Below, piece by piece: positions 43,938-53,313 of a stretch of 64,000 nt of DNA. The position numbers and the translations under genes are program-made. Positions within the stretch are counted from its first letter, which is position 1; each line of letters opens with the position of its first letter. The notes beneath the pieces are model-generated. The model did no database searches. It saw only the letters and a program-made list of their open reading frames with translations, and was not told the DNA's origin. This DNA is from Strigamia acuminata (taxonomy: Eukaryota > Arthropoda > Chilopoda > Geophilomorpha > Linotaeniidae), in contig OX442321.1 in the NCBI GenBank assembly GCA_949358305.1, forward strand, positions 9,945,605 through 10,009,604, written 5' to 3'.

Positions 43938-45302
43938 ATGCAACAAGACAGAGAAGCAGGAAGAGGGAAAGGTCCGGCACATAGGACCAGACGGAGGGAC
44001 GGAGCGTCGGGAGGACATCACGACACACGCTCGCGATCGTCGTCACGATCAGCCGACGGTAGTCGAACGCCGAACCCATACAGTCAAGATCTTTGGCCTA
44101 ATTCGGACAATGTTGACCATACTCTCGTCTCACGCCCACCCTCTCCCTTGTCAATAGCAGAGAATGTTAGTTCTACTGCCAGTTTAAAGGCCGACTTATC
44201 GCATTTATCACGCGAAGAGTTAATTGCAGTGGCCAAGAAAAGGGGTCGTTTGTTGAAAGCGCACCGTATTGCCGCGTCCAGGAGTAGGGACATTAGCGCT
44301 GTTACGTCTGGAACCAGTACCCCGACCCAGGAAAGATTGGATAAGGTCCGCCAACGCATTCACGACCTGATGCAAGCTGCAGCTACCAGTTTGACGGAAG
44401 CGCAGCAGAAATATTTAGAAGGCGGCCCAATTACGGATGAAGAAGCGGCGGAGCGATTAGCAGCAATACAAGCACGCGAAGACGACATTCGCATAGCAGG
44501 CTCGGAAGAATACCAACTCATGAAACAAATGAGGTTGGAGGAATGCCAATTCAAAAATTCCAAATTGGAATTGGAGCTTGTTACGAAACAGAAAGAAAAC
44601 CGACTACAACAAGAAAAAGACCAAATGGAAGCTTTTAAAGTGCGCTTGGACACTCGGCAACAAGCTTTGTTTGCAAGAGAAAAGGCAATGGAGACCGCAG
44701 TTCAAGATGAAAATGTCCGTCTTCGTCAAGCAACTCTGCAAGCGCAAGAAGATGCCGAGCGGATGCGCAAGGAATTAGAAGATATGAAGTATCTCGCCCA
44801 CATTAATTATCCGAGAGCTGCGGAACCGCAGAGAAGCTCGCGTCCAGCAGATACTGGACAGAAAAGGACTGATTCTTTTGGGACTTCGTCCAAAAGAGGG
44901 AGGGAAGGTGCTGAAGAAGATTCAGCAAGTAAAAGATTGCTATCGTCACCAACTAGAAATTTATTTGAAGTCATTGACCAGTGGAGTGCTCAACATTGTC
45001 CCAATAATCAAGGACAGACCACTCAACACAGAACCAAGACAACAGAAGTTAATTTGCAACCGGAAACCGTCACAATTCCAGCGACGAAGGGACTAAATGA
45101 ACGTTCACGCGACGTGTACGCAGGCGATTGGCCAGGAAAAAATGATCAACACCAATTTAGTGCGTCAAATTTCGAACAATCAAAAAATGGAGTGCTCAAC
45201 ATTGTCCCAATAATCAAGGACAGACCACTCAACACAGAACCAAGACAACAGAAGTTAATTTGCAACCGGAAACCGTCACAATTCCAGCGACGAAGGGACT
45301 AA
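43938..45302 (+). pseudogene. gag, 5' part, frame ends in a tandem duplication
   Basis: Begins at ATG 43938 (an in-frame TTG lies just upstream but ATG is preferred). An arginine/serine-rich basic N-terminus is followed by a long charged coiled coil at about residues 170-290 (segments such as LEECQFKNSKLELELVTKQK) and a polar region. The frame is genuine gag through the first copy of a 206-bp tandem duplication (44982-45187). It enters the second copy out of register and stops at 45302. The remainder of gag continues in the frame annotated at 45260-47443. The break is a duplication, not a programmed shift, because the two copies are essentially identical in sequence. Confidence 0.8.
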
Positions 45303-45393
45303 ATGAACGTTCACGCGACGTGTACGCAGGCGATTGGCCAGGAAAAAATGATCAACACCAATTTAGTGCGTCAAATTTCGAACAATCAAAAAA
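44982..45393 (+). repeat. 206-bp tandem duplication inside gag
   Basis: Copy 1 44982-45187 and copy 2 45188-45393. Period 206 is not a multiple of three, so the reading frame is broken. No differences seen between copies, so it is recent. Confidence 0.93.
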
Positions 45394-47443
45394 TCCGAAA
45401 GCCAACAAAACCTTTCGCCCTTGGGAAGACGATTCGAACAAATTAAAAAATACAGACGATGGAAAACAAGAACAAGGCGCTTCAGCAAATCCTTTCGCGT
45501 CAAGTCAAGATGTGGATGAACGCCACCTTTCACAACAAAATGAGGGAAGGCGCCAGACTGAGCATTATCCCTCACAAGGTGACCAAGTAGTCCCAACACA
45601 AGAATTCCCAGAAAGGGATCGCCATTATGAAACCCGAGATACGCGTCGTGATGACGTTTCACATCAACAACGTGACCATTATTTGTCATCTCGTGATAAC
45701 CCAAATGAAAGGGATCAACGTTATCAATATAACGATCAGCGTTATTACACGAATGACGAACGTCAAGGTGACGATCCAAATTACAGAGATCGATCACAAC
45801 AGAGAAGTAACTCGAGACAGCGTGATGAGTCGCGCCAAAGAAGTGATTCTCATCAAGACAGATACTCCCGTCATAATGAACGGCAAAGAAGCCGCAATAG
45901 TCCACCACCAGGAGGCACACAAAACGAAAGAGACGAGCGAAAATATTCGGATTCGGAATATTTCCGACAAAATGAAGGAAATTATTCACGAAATGAAGGA
46001 AATTATTCACAAAATTTCGGAGATCGTCAACACAGATCCGAATATCGTTCAGATGAGCAAAGAATACCTGCTGGTAATGGCGGCGCGTCTCAAATGACTC
46101 CTGCACAGTGGCGAGAATTCATTAATAGTCAAATTGATGAACGTTTAGCAAGAATTCCATCCAAAGCTCAAGAGATGGAAGAGGTTTTGCAAAAAAGAAT
46201 TAGAAAATATTGTGCTGGAAATTGGTCACACACAGTTACTGACCCAAGTCAAATAAAATGGGATAGAATAACACCAGACCCGTTTGATGGAACTTGGCAA
46301 GCCGGAACTCAATTTTTTGATGACGTAATGCAAATTGCAAGAAGTCACGGCATTGACCCGAGAACCACATTAGACAAGATTATCCCCAAAATTCTGACTG
46401 GTGGTGCGGCAAAATGGTTCTATGGTCGCTCATTTGCATCATGGAACGAATTTGTGCGTGCTTTCATGAAAGAATATGGAGAATCAAATGCAACTTTGTA
46501 CCATAATTGGGATAACTTGAAACAAATGTTAGGTGAAGATCTCCGCTCGTATTTGCGAAGGACGGAGGAATTACTTGATCAATTACCATACAATGTTGAT
46601 GACTTTTCAGCTGATCGCCAATTCCGTCGAGGTTTAACGGAATTCTCAGAGAGAGTGTTGTCAATGGTCAAAGCACCTTTGGCGAATTCTTTTGAGAAAT
46701 TGGCTGAATTTATGAGAACAAATCAGATGTACATTGACGATCGATACATCAAAGATTTGCCACCGGAGGAGCAAAGGGGACAAGAGGAGTTGCTGCGACG
46801 TCAAGCAAACTTTGCTAGAGGAGGTACGAAAGTGATGCAACCTCGATCACTATTCACCATGCCTCGCAAGGAAGTCACATTTCAGCGCGGCAAAGATAAT
46901 GAACCAACTCCTCACCCTCCTCCAAAAATTCCAACTAGACCCACAGCTAGATGGGTACAGGAAGTTGATGATCAAAGAGATATGGCAAGTAACCAAATAA
47001 TCTCTATGGAATTGACTGACGAACACATTGAGACTTTGGTCGAAGCAACAAATGCATTTTACGCCAAGAATAATGCAACAACGGCCAAATACAAGCCGCC
47101 AATGCAGCCAAAGTCAGCAGTCTCTAGTGACACCAAAGAAGGCCAAAGTCAAGCGCCAAAAACTTTTTCACTGGAATTTCCAGCAAAAACTCAATCACAG
47201 GAAACTGAAAGCAATAGTCAAGCAACGACTGCATCAGTTAAAAGTGAAGGAAGTGTAGAAACAGCTACTACACCAAGGATGACGCCTGACAACGCACCTT
47301 GTCATAACTGCGGTGCATTAGGACATTGGGCAAGACAGTGCCCACAACCAAAAAAGCAGTCTGCACCAAAAATGGACATTGAAAAGTTGGTGGACGCCCT
47401 CACTGAAGCCGTGCAAAAAAACTTGCGAGCGCGGGACCAGTAA
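45260..47443 (+). pseudogene. gag, 3' part: capsid-like domain and zinc knuckle
   Basis: This frame continues gag after the duplication. Its nominal start at 45260 is a TTG inside copy 2, not a real start. A region rich in Arg, Asp, Gln, Ser and His (about 45500-46060; repeated QRSDSHQ-like patches) precedes a retrotransposon capsid-type domain (about 46270-46740: FDGTWQAGTQFFDDVMQIA, AAKWFYGRSFASWNEFVRAF, LRSYLRRTEELLDQLPY). Near the C-terminus is one CCHC knuckle, CHNCGALGHWARQC, for RNA binding. It ends at TAA 47441-47443 inside the loop of the frameshift hairpin. In an undamaged copy gag would be one protein of over 1,000 residues. Confidence 0.85.
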
Positions 47444-47458
47444 ATCAGGATCCCGCGC
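47416..47458 (+). promoter_or_regulatory. -1 programmed ribosomal frameshift signal between gag and pol
   Basis: Slippery heptamer A AAA AAC at 47416-47422 in the correct gag register (codons CAA AAA AAC). A 6-nt spacer follows, then an 8-bp perfect stem GCGCGGGA (47429-47436) / TCCCGCGC (47451-47458) with a 14-nt loop that holds the gag stop. The pol frame is -1 relative to gag and is open from the heptamer onward. This fits the established architecture of retroviral -1 sites. Function is inferred. Confidence 0.87.
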
Positions 47459-50181
47459 CATCAAATAAATCGGAAGAATTGCAGGAAAGTGAAGGCGTAA
47501 CTGCAAGTAAAAAAGAAGTGTCACCCTCTATCGACCCAGAGACGGGGAAAAGAAAAGGAGAAATGATTTGCGAAATCATAGGCGGAGAAATAGTGTCAAT
47601 TAGATTTCCGCCACCAGAGTTAGAATCTCCTAAAGTCGAAAAGAAAGAAGCAATTGAGAGTGCTCTTGTTGCAAAGGAAAAGATTCCTTGTGTATTAACG
47701 CCTCCAGAAGCCATAGGGACAATGCGAGTTGCTCAAGATGAAGTAACTTGCAAACCTGAAGACGGCAAAATTGTCAAATTACAATTTCCATTATCAGAAT
47801 TAACAACAATTCCTGAGAGTGAGGAAATTAAAGAAGTTGACAACACATATTTTGTGAATGAAATTACACAAGCACTGAAGGAGGTGGGACTTGATGAGGA
47901 AAACGAGGCGACAATTTTTTGGGCCAATGTGAAAAATTCATATGAGAATGACCCTTCAGAGGCAGCGTGGATGATGAACACACCAGTTGAACCAATTGTG
48001 TGGGATCCATTACTGTACGAACTTCCAAAGCTAGCACCTGAAGAAGGCCCAAGAATTAGAGTTTTCAATGTTTTAATCCCCGACGACGAACAACTAGGAG
48101 GAATGACAACAATGGACATCCTCACTGAGAGCGGAAGCATAGCCGCAACATTAGATTCAGGAGCCAACAGGAGTTGTGTGTCACTGCCGCTAGTGAAAGC
48201 AATGGGCTTGGAAGATAAAATTACCAAAGTTGGGCCTAACATGGCCATAAACACAGCGGATAAAAAAGTTCAACCAATCGGTTCAATTAGAATATTATTC
48301 CGATGGACACACGGCATGATGTTGCACTATTTTTTGGTGTTGCCACATGAGATGCACTTCATGCTCATGGGGAATGATGTCATGAAAAGAATGAGAATCC
48401 AGCCGAATCCCCTCAGCGGAAAGTGGAATTTCATAACCACTTTGGAAGTACCAACTCCATACGTTCCGCAGTCCGTGCTGGATAAATGGGAAAAAACGTT
48501 AGAGCAACCAGAATCAACATTCCGGACATTTGCAAAAGAAACATGTTACAATGCTTTCAATGCAAGATTGAGAATGGACAATGGCGTAGACAACTTGGTG
48601 GAAGAAGCCAAACTTCAGCTAACAGAGGCTCTTCAGTTAGAAGCAGTGCTTAGAAAGCATGAGAAAATTCTCACCAAAACGCCAGGGAAAACACATGTTT
48701 TGCAGCATACAATCGAATTGGACACAAAAAAGCCTATCAGAGTGCCATTTCGAAGCTGGAACCCGCAAAAGCGCGAAATTTTGCGCCAACTCTGTCAAGA
48801 GTTGAAGGACAAAGGTTTTGTGTCGGATGCAGAGGGAGATTATGCTGCGCGGATCGTATTAGTGTCAAAAACCGGATCAGATCCCCGGTTATGCATCGAC
48901 TATCGGCCGATCAACGAGCACACTTTGTATGATCCGCCCCAAATGCCCACAATTACGGAGATTCTGCGGGAGCTCGGAGGATTTAATTGGGTGACAACGA
49001 TAGATCTGACCAAGGGCTATTGGCAGATTGAGTTGCGCCCAGAAGATAGACCAAAGACGGCGTTCTGGAGCCCGATTGGGCGTTTAATGTTTAACGTTAT
49101 GCCGTTTGGGCTTGTCAACGCGCCCACGACATTCCAGCGCCTAATCGAGAAAGTGCTCGGCGATGCATATCGCAAATACGCCTGGGCGTACTTGGATGAC
49201 ATTGTCATCGTGTCGAAAACATACGAAGAGCACATGCGCCATGTGGACGACGTCTTATCAAAATTGGAAAGAGCTGGCTTACACGTGAATCCTGAAAAGT
49301 CAAAATTTTGTCGCAAAGAGCTGAAATTTTTAGGCTACAATTTGGGAGTCAACGGTGTAAGCGCAGACCCGAAAAAAGTGGACGCCATTGCTAAGTTTCC
49401 AGCGCCGACCAATCTTACTGAGTTACAGCGCTTTCTTGGAATGGTGAATTTTTTCCACAGACTTTTGAAGGATTTGGCCACTGTGGCCGAGCCCCTGCGT
49501 CCACTCTTGAAAAAGGGTATTGATTTCGTGTGGACAGAAGATCACCAACGAGCGTTCGATGAAGTCAAAAAGCTACTCACTGACTCGGAAACGATGGCGT
49601 TGCCGGACTTAACCCGTCCATTTATTGTCCACACCGACGCAAGCAAAAAAGGGCTCGGAGCAGCGTTGATGCAAAAGAACATGGTCGACGGGCAAGAACT
49701 TGAGGTCCCCTGCGTGTATGTCAGCCGCAGTCTCCAGGCTGCAGAATTGAATTACAGCGCCACTGACCTCGAGTGTCTAGCAGTAATTTGGGCGTTGAGA
49801 AAATTCCGAGAATACCTGGAATTCACCCATTTCACTGTCCAGACGGACCATCAGGCCTTAAAATGGCTCATGGGACTAGATGAACCTACTGGCCGCCTTG
49901 CCCGCTGGCAAATGGAACTAATGTCGTACAGCTTTAAAATCCAGTACATTAAAGGTCCAACCAATGTGCTTGCAGATGCATTATCGCGTGCGCCAACAGA
50001 TTTGACAAGTGGTGACGAGGAATGCGGAGAAGCAGACGGTGACACACACTACTGCCCGACAGAAATCCATTCTTGGGAAATTAAGAATTGGAATCAGCTG
50101 CCTACGCCGAAAAGACCTGACGACCCAATGGTCACTTATTGGTGTAATTCGTATGTTGCACCAACGGCGGAGACTAAGTAG
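47422..50181 (+). CDS. pol part 1: protease, reverse transcriptase, RNase H
   Basis: Open from the slippery site (first shifted codon 47422) with no ATG near its start, so expression by -1 frameshift is expected. A region of about 200 residues without a known domain precedes the aspartic protease (LDSGANRSCV, Asp at 48154). Reverse transcriptase follows (TIDLTKGYWQIEL; YLDD with the Asp pair at 49195-49200), with an RT connection and RNase H (HTDASKKGLGAAL, Asp at 49636; TDHQALKWL). The frame ends in TAG 50179-50181, and the same frame continues directly into integrase. The enzyme core motifs are intact. It copies element RNA into DNA within Gag particles. Family: Ty3/gypsy. Confidence 0.93.
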   Translation, partial: LASAGPVNQDPAPSNKSEELQESEGVTASKKEVSPSIDPETGKRKGEMICEIIGGEIVSIRFPPPELESPKVEKKEAIESALVAKEKIPCVLTPPEAIGTMRVAQDEVTCKPEDGKIVKLQFPLSELTTIPESEEIKEVDNTYFVNEITQALKEVGLDEENEATIFWANVKNSYENDPSEAAWMMNTPVEPIVWDPLLYELPKLAPEEGPRIRVFNVLIPDDEQLGGMTTMDILTESGSIAATLDSGANRSCVSLPLVKAMGLEDKITKVGPNMAINTADKKVQPIGSIRILFRWTHGMMLHYFLVLPHEMHFMLMGNDVMKRMRIQPNPLSGKWNFITTLEVPTPYVPQSVLDKWEKTLEQPESTFRTFAKETCYNAFNARLRMDNGVDNLVEEAKLQLTEALQLEAVLRKHEKILTKTPGKTHVLQHTIELDTKKPIRVPFRSWNPQKREILRQLCQELKDKGFVSDAEGDYAARIVLVSKTGSDPRLCIDYRPINEHTLYDPPQMPTITEILRELGGFNWVTTIDLTKGYWQIELRPEDRPKTAFWSPIGRLMFNVMPFGLVNAPTTFQRLIEKVLGDAYRKYAWAYLDDIVIVSKTYEEHMRHVDDVLSKLERAGLHVNPEKSKFCRKELKFLGYNLGVNGVSADPKKVDAIAKFPAPTNLTELQRFLGMVNFFHRLLKDLATVAEPLRPLLKKGIDFVWTEDHQRAFDEVKKLLTDSETMALPDLTRPFIVHTDASKKGLGAALMQKNMVDGQELEVPCVYVSRSLQAAELNYSATDLECLAVIWALRKFREYLEFTHFTVQTDHQALKWLMGLDEPTGRLARWQMELMSYSFKIQYIKGPTNVLADALSRAPTDLTSGDEECGEADGDTHYCPTEIHSWEIKNWNQLPTPKRPDDPMVTYWCNSYVAPTAETK
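50179..50181 (+). other. In-frame UAG between RNase H and integrase
   Basis: A single TAG separates two otherwise continuous frames, with 30 bases to the next ATG (50212) in the same frame. Either readthrough, reinitiation or a nonsense mutation. The context is AAG TAG GAC CTA; it lies in a small potential hairpin GTAG-GAC-CTAC. Confidence 0.8.
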
Positions 50182-50211
50182 GACCTACGAGAGGAGAAAC
50201 AATGGTGTTAC

Positions 50212-52311
50212 ATGCCAACATCCCAAAATGCAATGGCAAATGCTTTCATCACCAAAGTGACAGAGCAATTAAATTGCGTTCCACCTACTCGTGAGGAATT
50301 TATAGCAGAGCAAAAGGCAGATAAACAGTGCCAAATCATCCGCTTCTACTTGGAAACACAACAGTTCCCACCACATGTGAAAACTCGCCTTGAAAGAAGA
50401 AATTTCAAAGTATTAGCAACTAGACATATCCTCGAGGAAGATTTGCTCATGCGATATCAACCAACGATTTCCGATGAGCTGGGCGAGGATAGTAGTGCGT
50501 TGAAAGTCGTGGTACCAAAGTCGCTAAGATTTCGGGTACTTTGGTTGATGCACGGCCACCCATTGGCCAGCCATAGCGGTATTGCAAGAACACTTTACCG
50601 GATGCGCTGCGTCTATGTTTGGAACGGCATGAAAAGAGACACTGCAAAATTCATCAAGCACTGTGTCAGATGTCAGGCGTGCAAGCCACGACCAAAAACA
50701 AAAGTTGAGCCGGCTGAAATTGGGCCTTATGCACCTTTTGAGTGCTTGAGCATTGATCTGACAGGCCCAAAACCAAGGACAATCGAGGGAAACAATTATA
50801 TTTTGGTTATTTTGGATGTTGCGACTCACTGGCCAAAATTGTACCCATTGGAGGACCCCACCGCCCAAATCATCTCGGATTGTGTGTACGACACGTCCAT
50901 GGACTGGGGATTTCCTCTAAAAATAATATCCGACAATGGCCCGCAATTTAAAGCACGAATCTACAAGGAGTTTTGCAAACGTTTCAAAATTATCCCAAAA
51001 TTCACTTCCCCGTATCATCCGCAAGCCAATCCAGTCGAGAGGCTCAACAGAGACATCAAATATGTCATTGAAATTTTTACTGACCTGCACCGCCGCTGGG
51101 ACGAATATTTAAGAGAAATAGCGTTCAGCATCAGGTCAACTGAATCAAGGGGTCGAGGATACTCCCCTGCCTATCTCAATTGTGGTAGAGAGCTTCGTAT
51201 TCCTTGGGACCCGAGAGTTCTCGATGGAATTCTACGGATTGACCCCAAACGGCCCCACGAGTATGTCCAAAGATTACAAAGAGTGATAAGCGACACGTAC
51301 CACCACATGATGGCGCATATCGTAGACTTGAGAGAGAGAGTGCGCAATCATCAAGATGATGCCAAATTTGAGAACTTCAAAATTAATGATCTTGTTTGGA
51401 GAGAAAACCACGCGCTCTCCAAGGCCTCAGCTGGCATTTCTGCGAGTATTGCGGACAAGCGTACTGGCCCCTATGTCATTACCCAAATACATCAGGGTGG
51501 AGCTGCCAGATTGCGTCGGTTGAAGGACAATCGAATTTTCAATTCAATTCACAAATCCGAATTGTCACCCTACTTCCCTGAATTCAACCAAGAAATTTGG
51601 TTAAAAGGTCAAACTAAAAGTAACCCCAATGCTGAGGTGATAAACACCTTATTTGATGACATTCCAGCAAGAGGGGACGATTCAGAAGTAGTGGAAGAGG
51701 CAGAAAATGTGCCAAGTACGGAAGTCGCAGAAAATGTGCAAACGTCAACTAATGCACAAGAAACACAAAAACAGTTAGACTTGCAAAATTCGCAAAATTT
51801 TGAAGTCAATTTTGATTTGGGTGAAGTCGTCGAAACGCAAGAAATTGCAAATGCACAAAGTGCAGACGACACGCAAAATGAAGAACGTGCAGAAAACGTT
51901 CACAACAATGACAGTGCGCAAGGCACAGAAAATGTGGAATCTGTGCACAGAAATGTGCAAGATGTCGCACGAGACGTAGAAAATGCACCAACTAGTGCAC
52001 AAAGTGCAGAAAATTCACCAAATGCAGAAAATGCACAAGGTGCAGAAGCTGCAAATGAACTTGCAAAAAAATATGATGCGGAAAGTTCAGACGACACGGA
52101 TGCAGACATTCCACTAATCACCCCAGAAAATGATGTTTTTGGAAATGAAAAGCAAGCTGCTTCATTTTCCAAAAAGAGGGGAAAGAGAGTGGAAAAGAAA
52201 GTTGAAATCAAAAAGAAATATCAACAATTGAATTCTCGTGAAAAGAAAAAGGCTTTGAAACAATACCCACTTCGCGATAGGGCGAAGATAAAGCCTCCGG
52301 ATTATCTCTAA
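50212..52311 (+). CDS. pol part 2: integrase with long acidic tail
   Basis: Frame is open from 50182; first ATG 50212. An N-terminal zinc finger of HHCC type (HPLASHSGIARTLY...HCVRCQAC) is followed by the catalytic core with Asp182 (SIDLTGP), Asp241 (SDNGPQF) and Glu276 (NPVERLNRDI). A GPY-type C-terminal module (TGPYVITQIHQGG) follows. The last about 210 residues are a low-complexity acidic/Asn-Ala-Glu-rich tail with NAQ/AEN repeats, then a strongly basic stretch (KKRGKRVEKKVEIKKK) that could be a nuclear localisation signal. Inserts element DNA into the genome. All triad residues are present. The long tail is unusual; its role is unknown. Confidence 0.9.
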   Translation: MPTSQNAMANAFITKVTEQLNCVPPTREEFIAEQKADKQCQIIRFYLETQQFPPHVKTRLERRNFKVLATRHILEEDLLMRYQPTISDELGEDSSALKVVVPKSLRFRVLWLMHGHPLASHSGIARTLYRMRCVYVWNGMKRDTAKFIKHCVRCQACKPRPKTKVEPAEIGPYAPFECLSIDLTGPKPRTIEGNNYILVILDVATHWPKLYPLEDPTAQIISDCVYDTSMDWGFPLKIISDNGPQFKARIYKEFCKRFKIIPKFTSPYHPQANPVERLNRDIKYVIEIFTDLHRRWDEYLREIAFSIRSTESRGRGYSPAYLNCGRELRIPWDPRVLDGILRIDPKRPHEYVQRLQRVISDTYHHMMAHIVDLRERVRNHQDDAKFENFKINDLVWRENHALSKASAGISASIADKRTGPYVITQIHQGGAARLRRLKDNRIFNSIHKSELSPYFPEFNQEIWLKGQTKSNPNAEVINTLFDDIPARGDDSEVVEEAENVPSTEVAENVQTSTNAQETQKQLDLQNSQNFEVNFDLGEVVETQEIANAQSADDTQNEERAENVHNNDSAQGTENVESVHRNVQDVARDVENAPTSAQSAENSPNAENAQGAEAANELAKKYDAESSDDTDADIPLITPENDVFGNEKQAASFSKKRGKRVEKKVEIKKKYQQLNSREKKKALKQYPLRDRAKIKPPDYL

Positions 52312-53313
52312 AAATAGAGTCAGGACGTCGCTCGGAAGTCCGGAAATGGACGACGTCATCGCTGCGTTGTGATTGGTCGCCAAAGGGAACAGCTGTAGTT
52401 CGAGACACTTAACCAAAACAACAAGTGTGAACTATTAAAGCTCTGAGAATATTTGACAAAAACAAAACAAAATTGGATATTCTTGACTGAAACCAACCAC
52501 AACTGGAGCGGAGAAAACGTGTGTGACAACCAACAACAACGAAAAGTGGAGATTAATCGGAAAAGATGTCGCGAGAACGTCAAGCAGACGGTTCGGATGA
52601 TGAACGTCAGAAAGAAAAGGAAATTTTGGACAAGGTAGTCAAAAGTTGAAAAATATTCAATTAGAAATGCGACAAATAAGTCGATAGAAAACGTTTCCTT
52701 CACATAAATGTGTATGTCAATGTGATCAAAAGTAGAAATGAGAAAGTTTATTAGAGAATTAAAAGGCTCACTCTCAGAAATGAATGGTAAAAGGGAAAAA
52801 ATTGTCCGAATCTTTACTATTCATAAGTTAAAAGGCAAAACGATTCATAAAAAAGAATTATAAAGCATAAATTTGATACGTTTAATTGAAAGATTTAACA
52901 AAAAATTAAATGCGGGTACGGGAATCGAAGTGAAAATTGCCATAAATAGCATGAGAGCGGACGCCATCTTGCGTTCAATTACGGAACCAAAATGGCGAAG
53001 TTTGAAACAAAACTTAAACACATTGACACACACATGGAAGAAACGAGAAGTGTGTGACAAAATAAGGAATTAACGATAAAAGAAAAGATTAAACAGAATT
53101 TCGAGTCAGAAAGACAAAATTGTCTAAAATAAATTCGGTCAAAAAAATAAAACTCCGCATGCCATGCAGAGGGGACGCCATCTAGCGGTCCGAAATCAAA
53201 TTAGAAAACAATATTTTATCGAAAATGCTAAAATAAATGTCACACACACAAGGAATTGTTATTATATTGAAAATATTTACTGAATAACATTCTTTTGATA
53301 GACTGAACAAGCC
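52312..53313 (+). other. About 1-kb spacer between integrase and the 3' ORF
   Basis: A-rich, with no long ORF except the small one at 52566. Short motifs like GGACGCCATCT recur near 52960 and 53170. Confidence 0.5.
52566..52649 (+). CDS. Small ORF, possible leader exon of the 3' ORF (27 aa if unspliced)
   Basis: ATG 52566 opens a short, highly charged frame (MSRERQADGSDDERQ...). A GT at 52635-52636 after an AAG codon and an AG at 53300-53301 would define a 667-bp intron. Its removal would leave this frame in register with the 812-residue ORF. The donor (GTAGTC) is weak. Speculative. Confidence 0.3.
   Translation: MSRERQADGSDDERQKEKEILDKVVKS

Noticed and set aside
45260-45302. Overlap of the two gag frames considered as a programmed frameshift
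   Set aside because: The overlap is created by a 206-bp tandem duplication; there is no slippery site, and one copy would suffice for a continuous frame.
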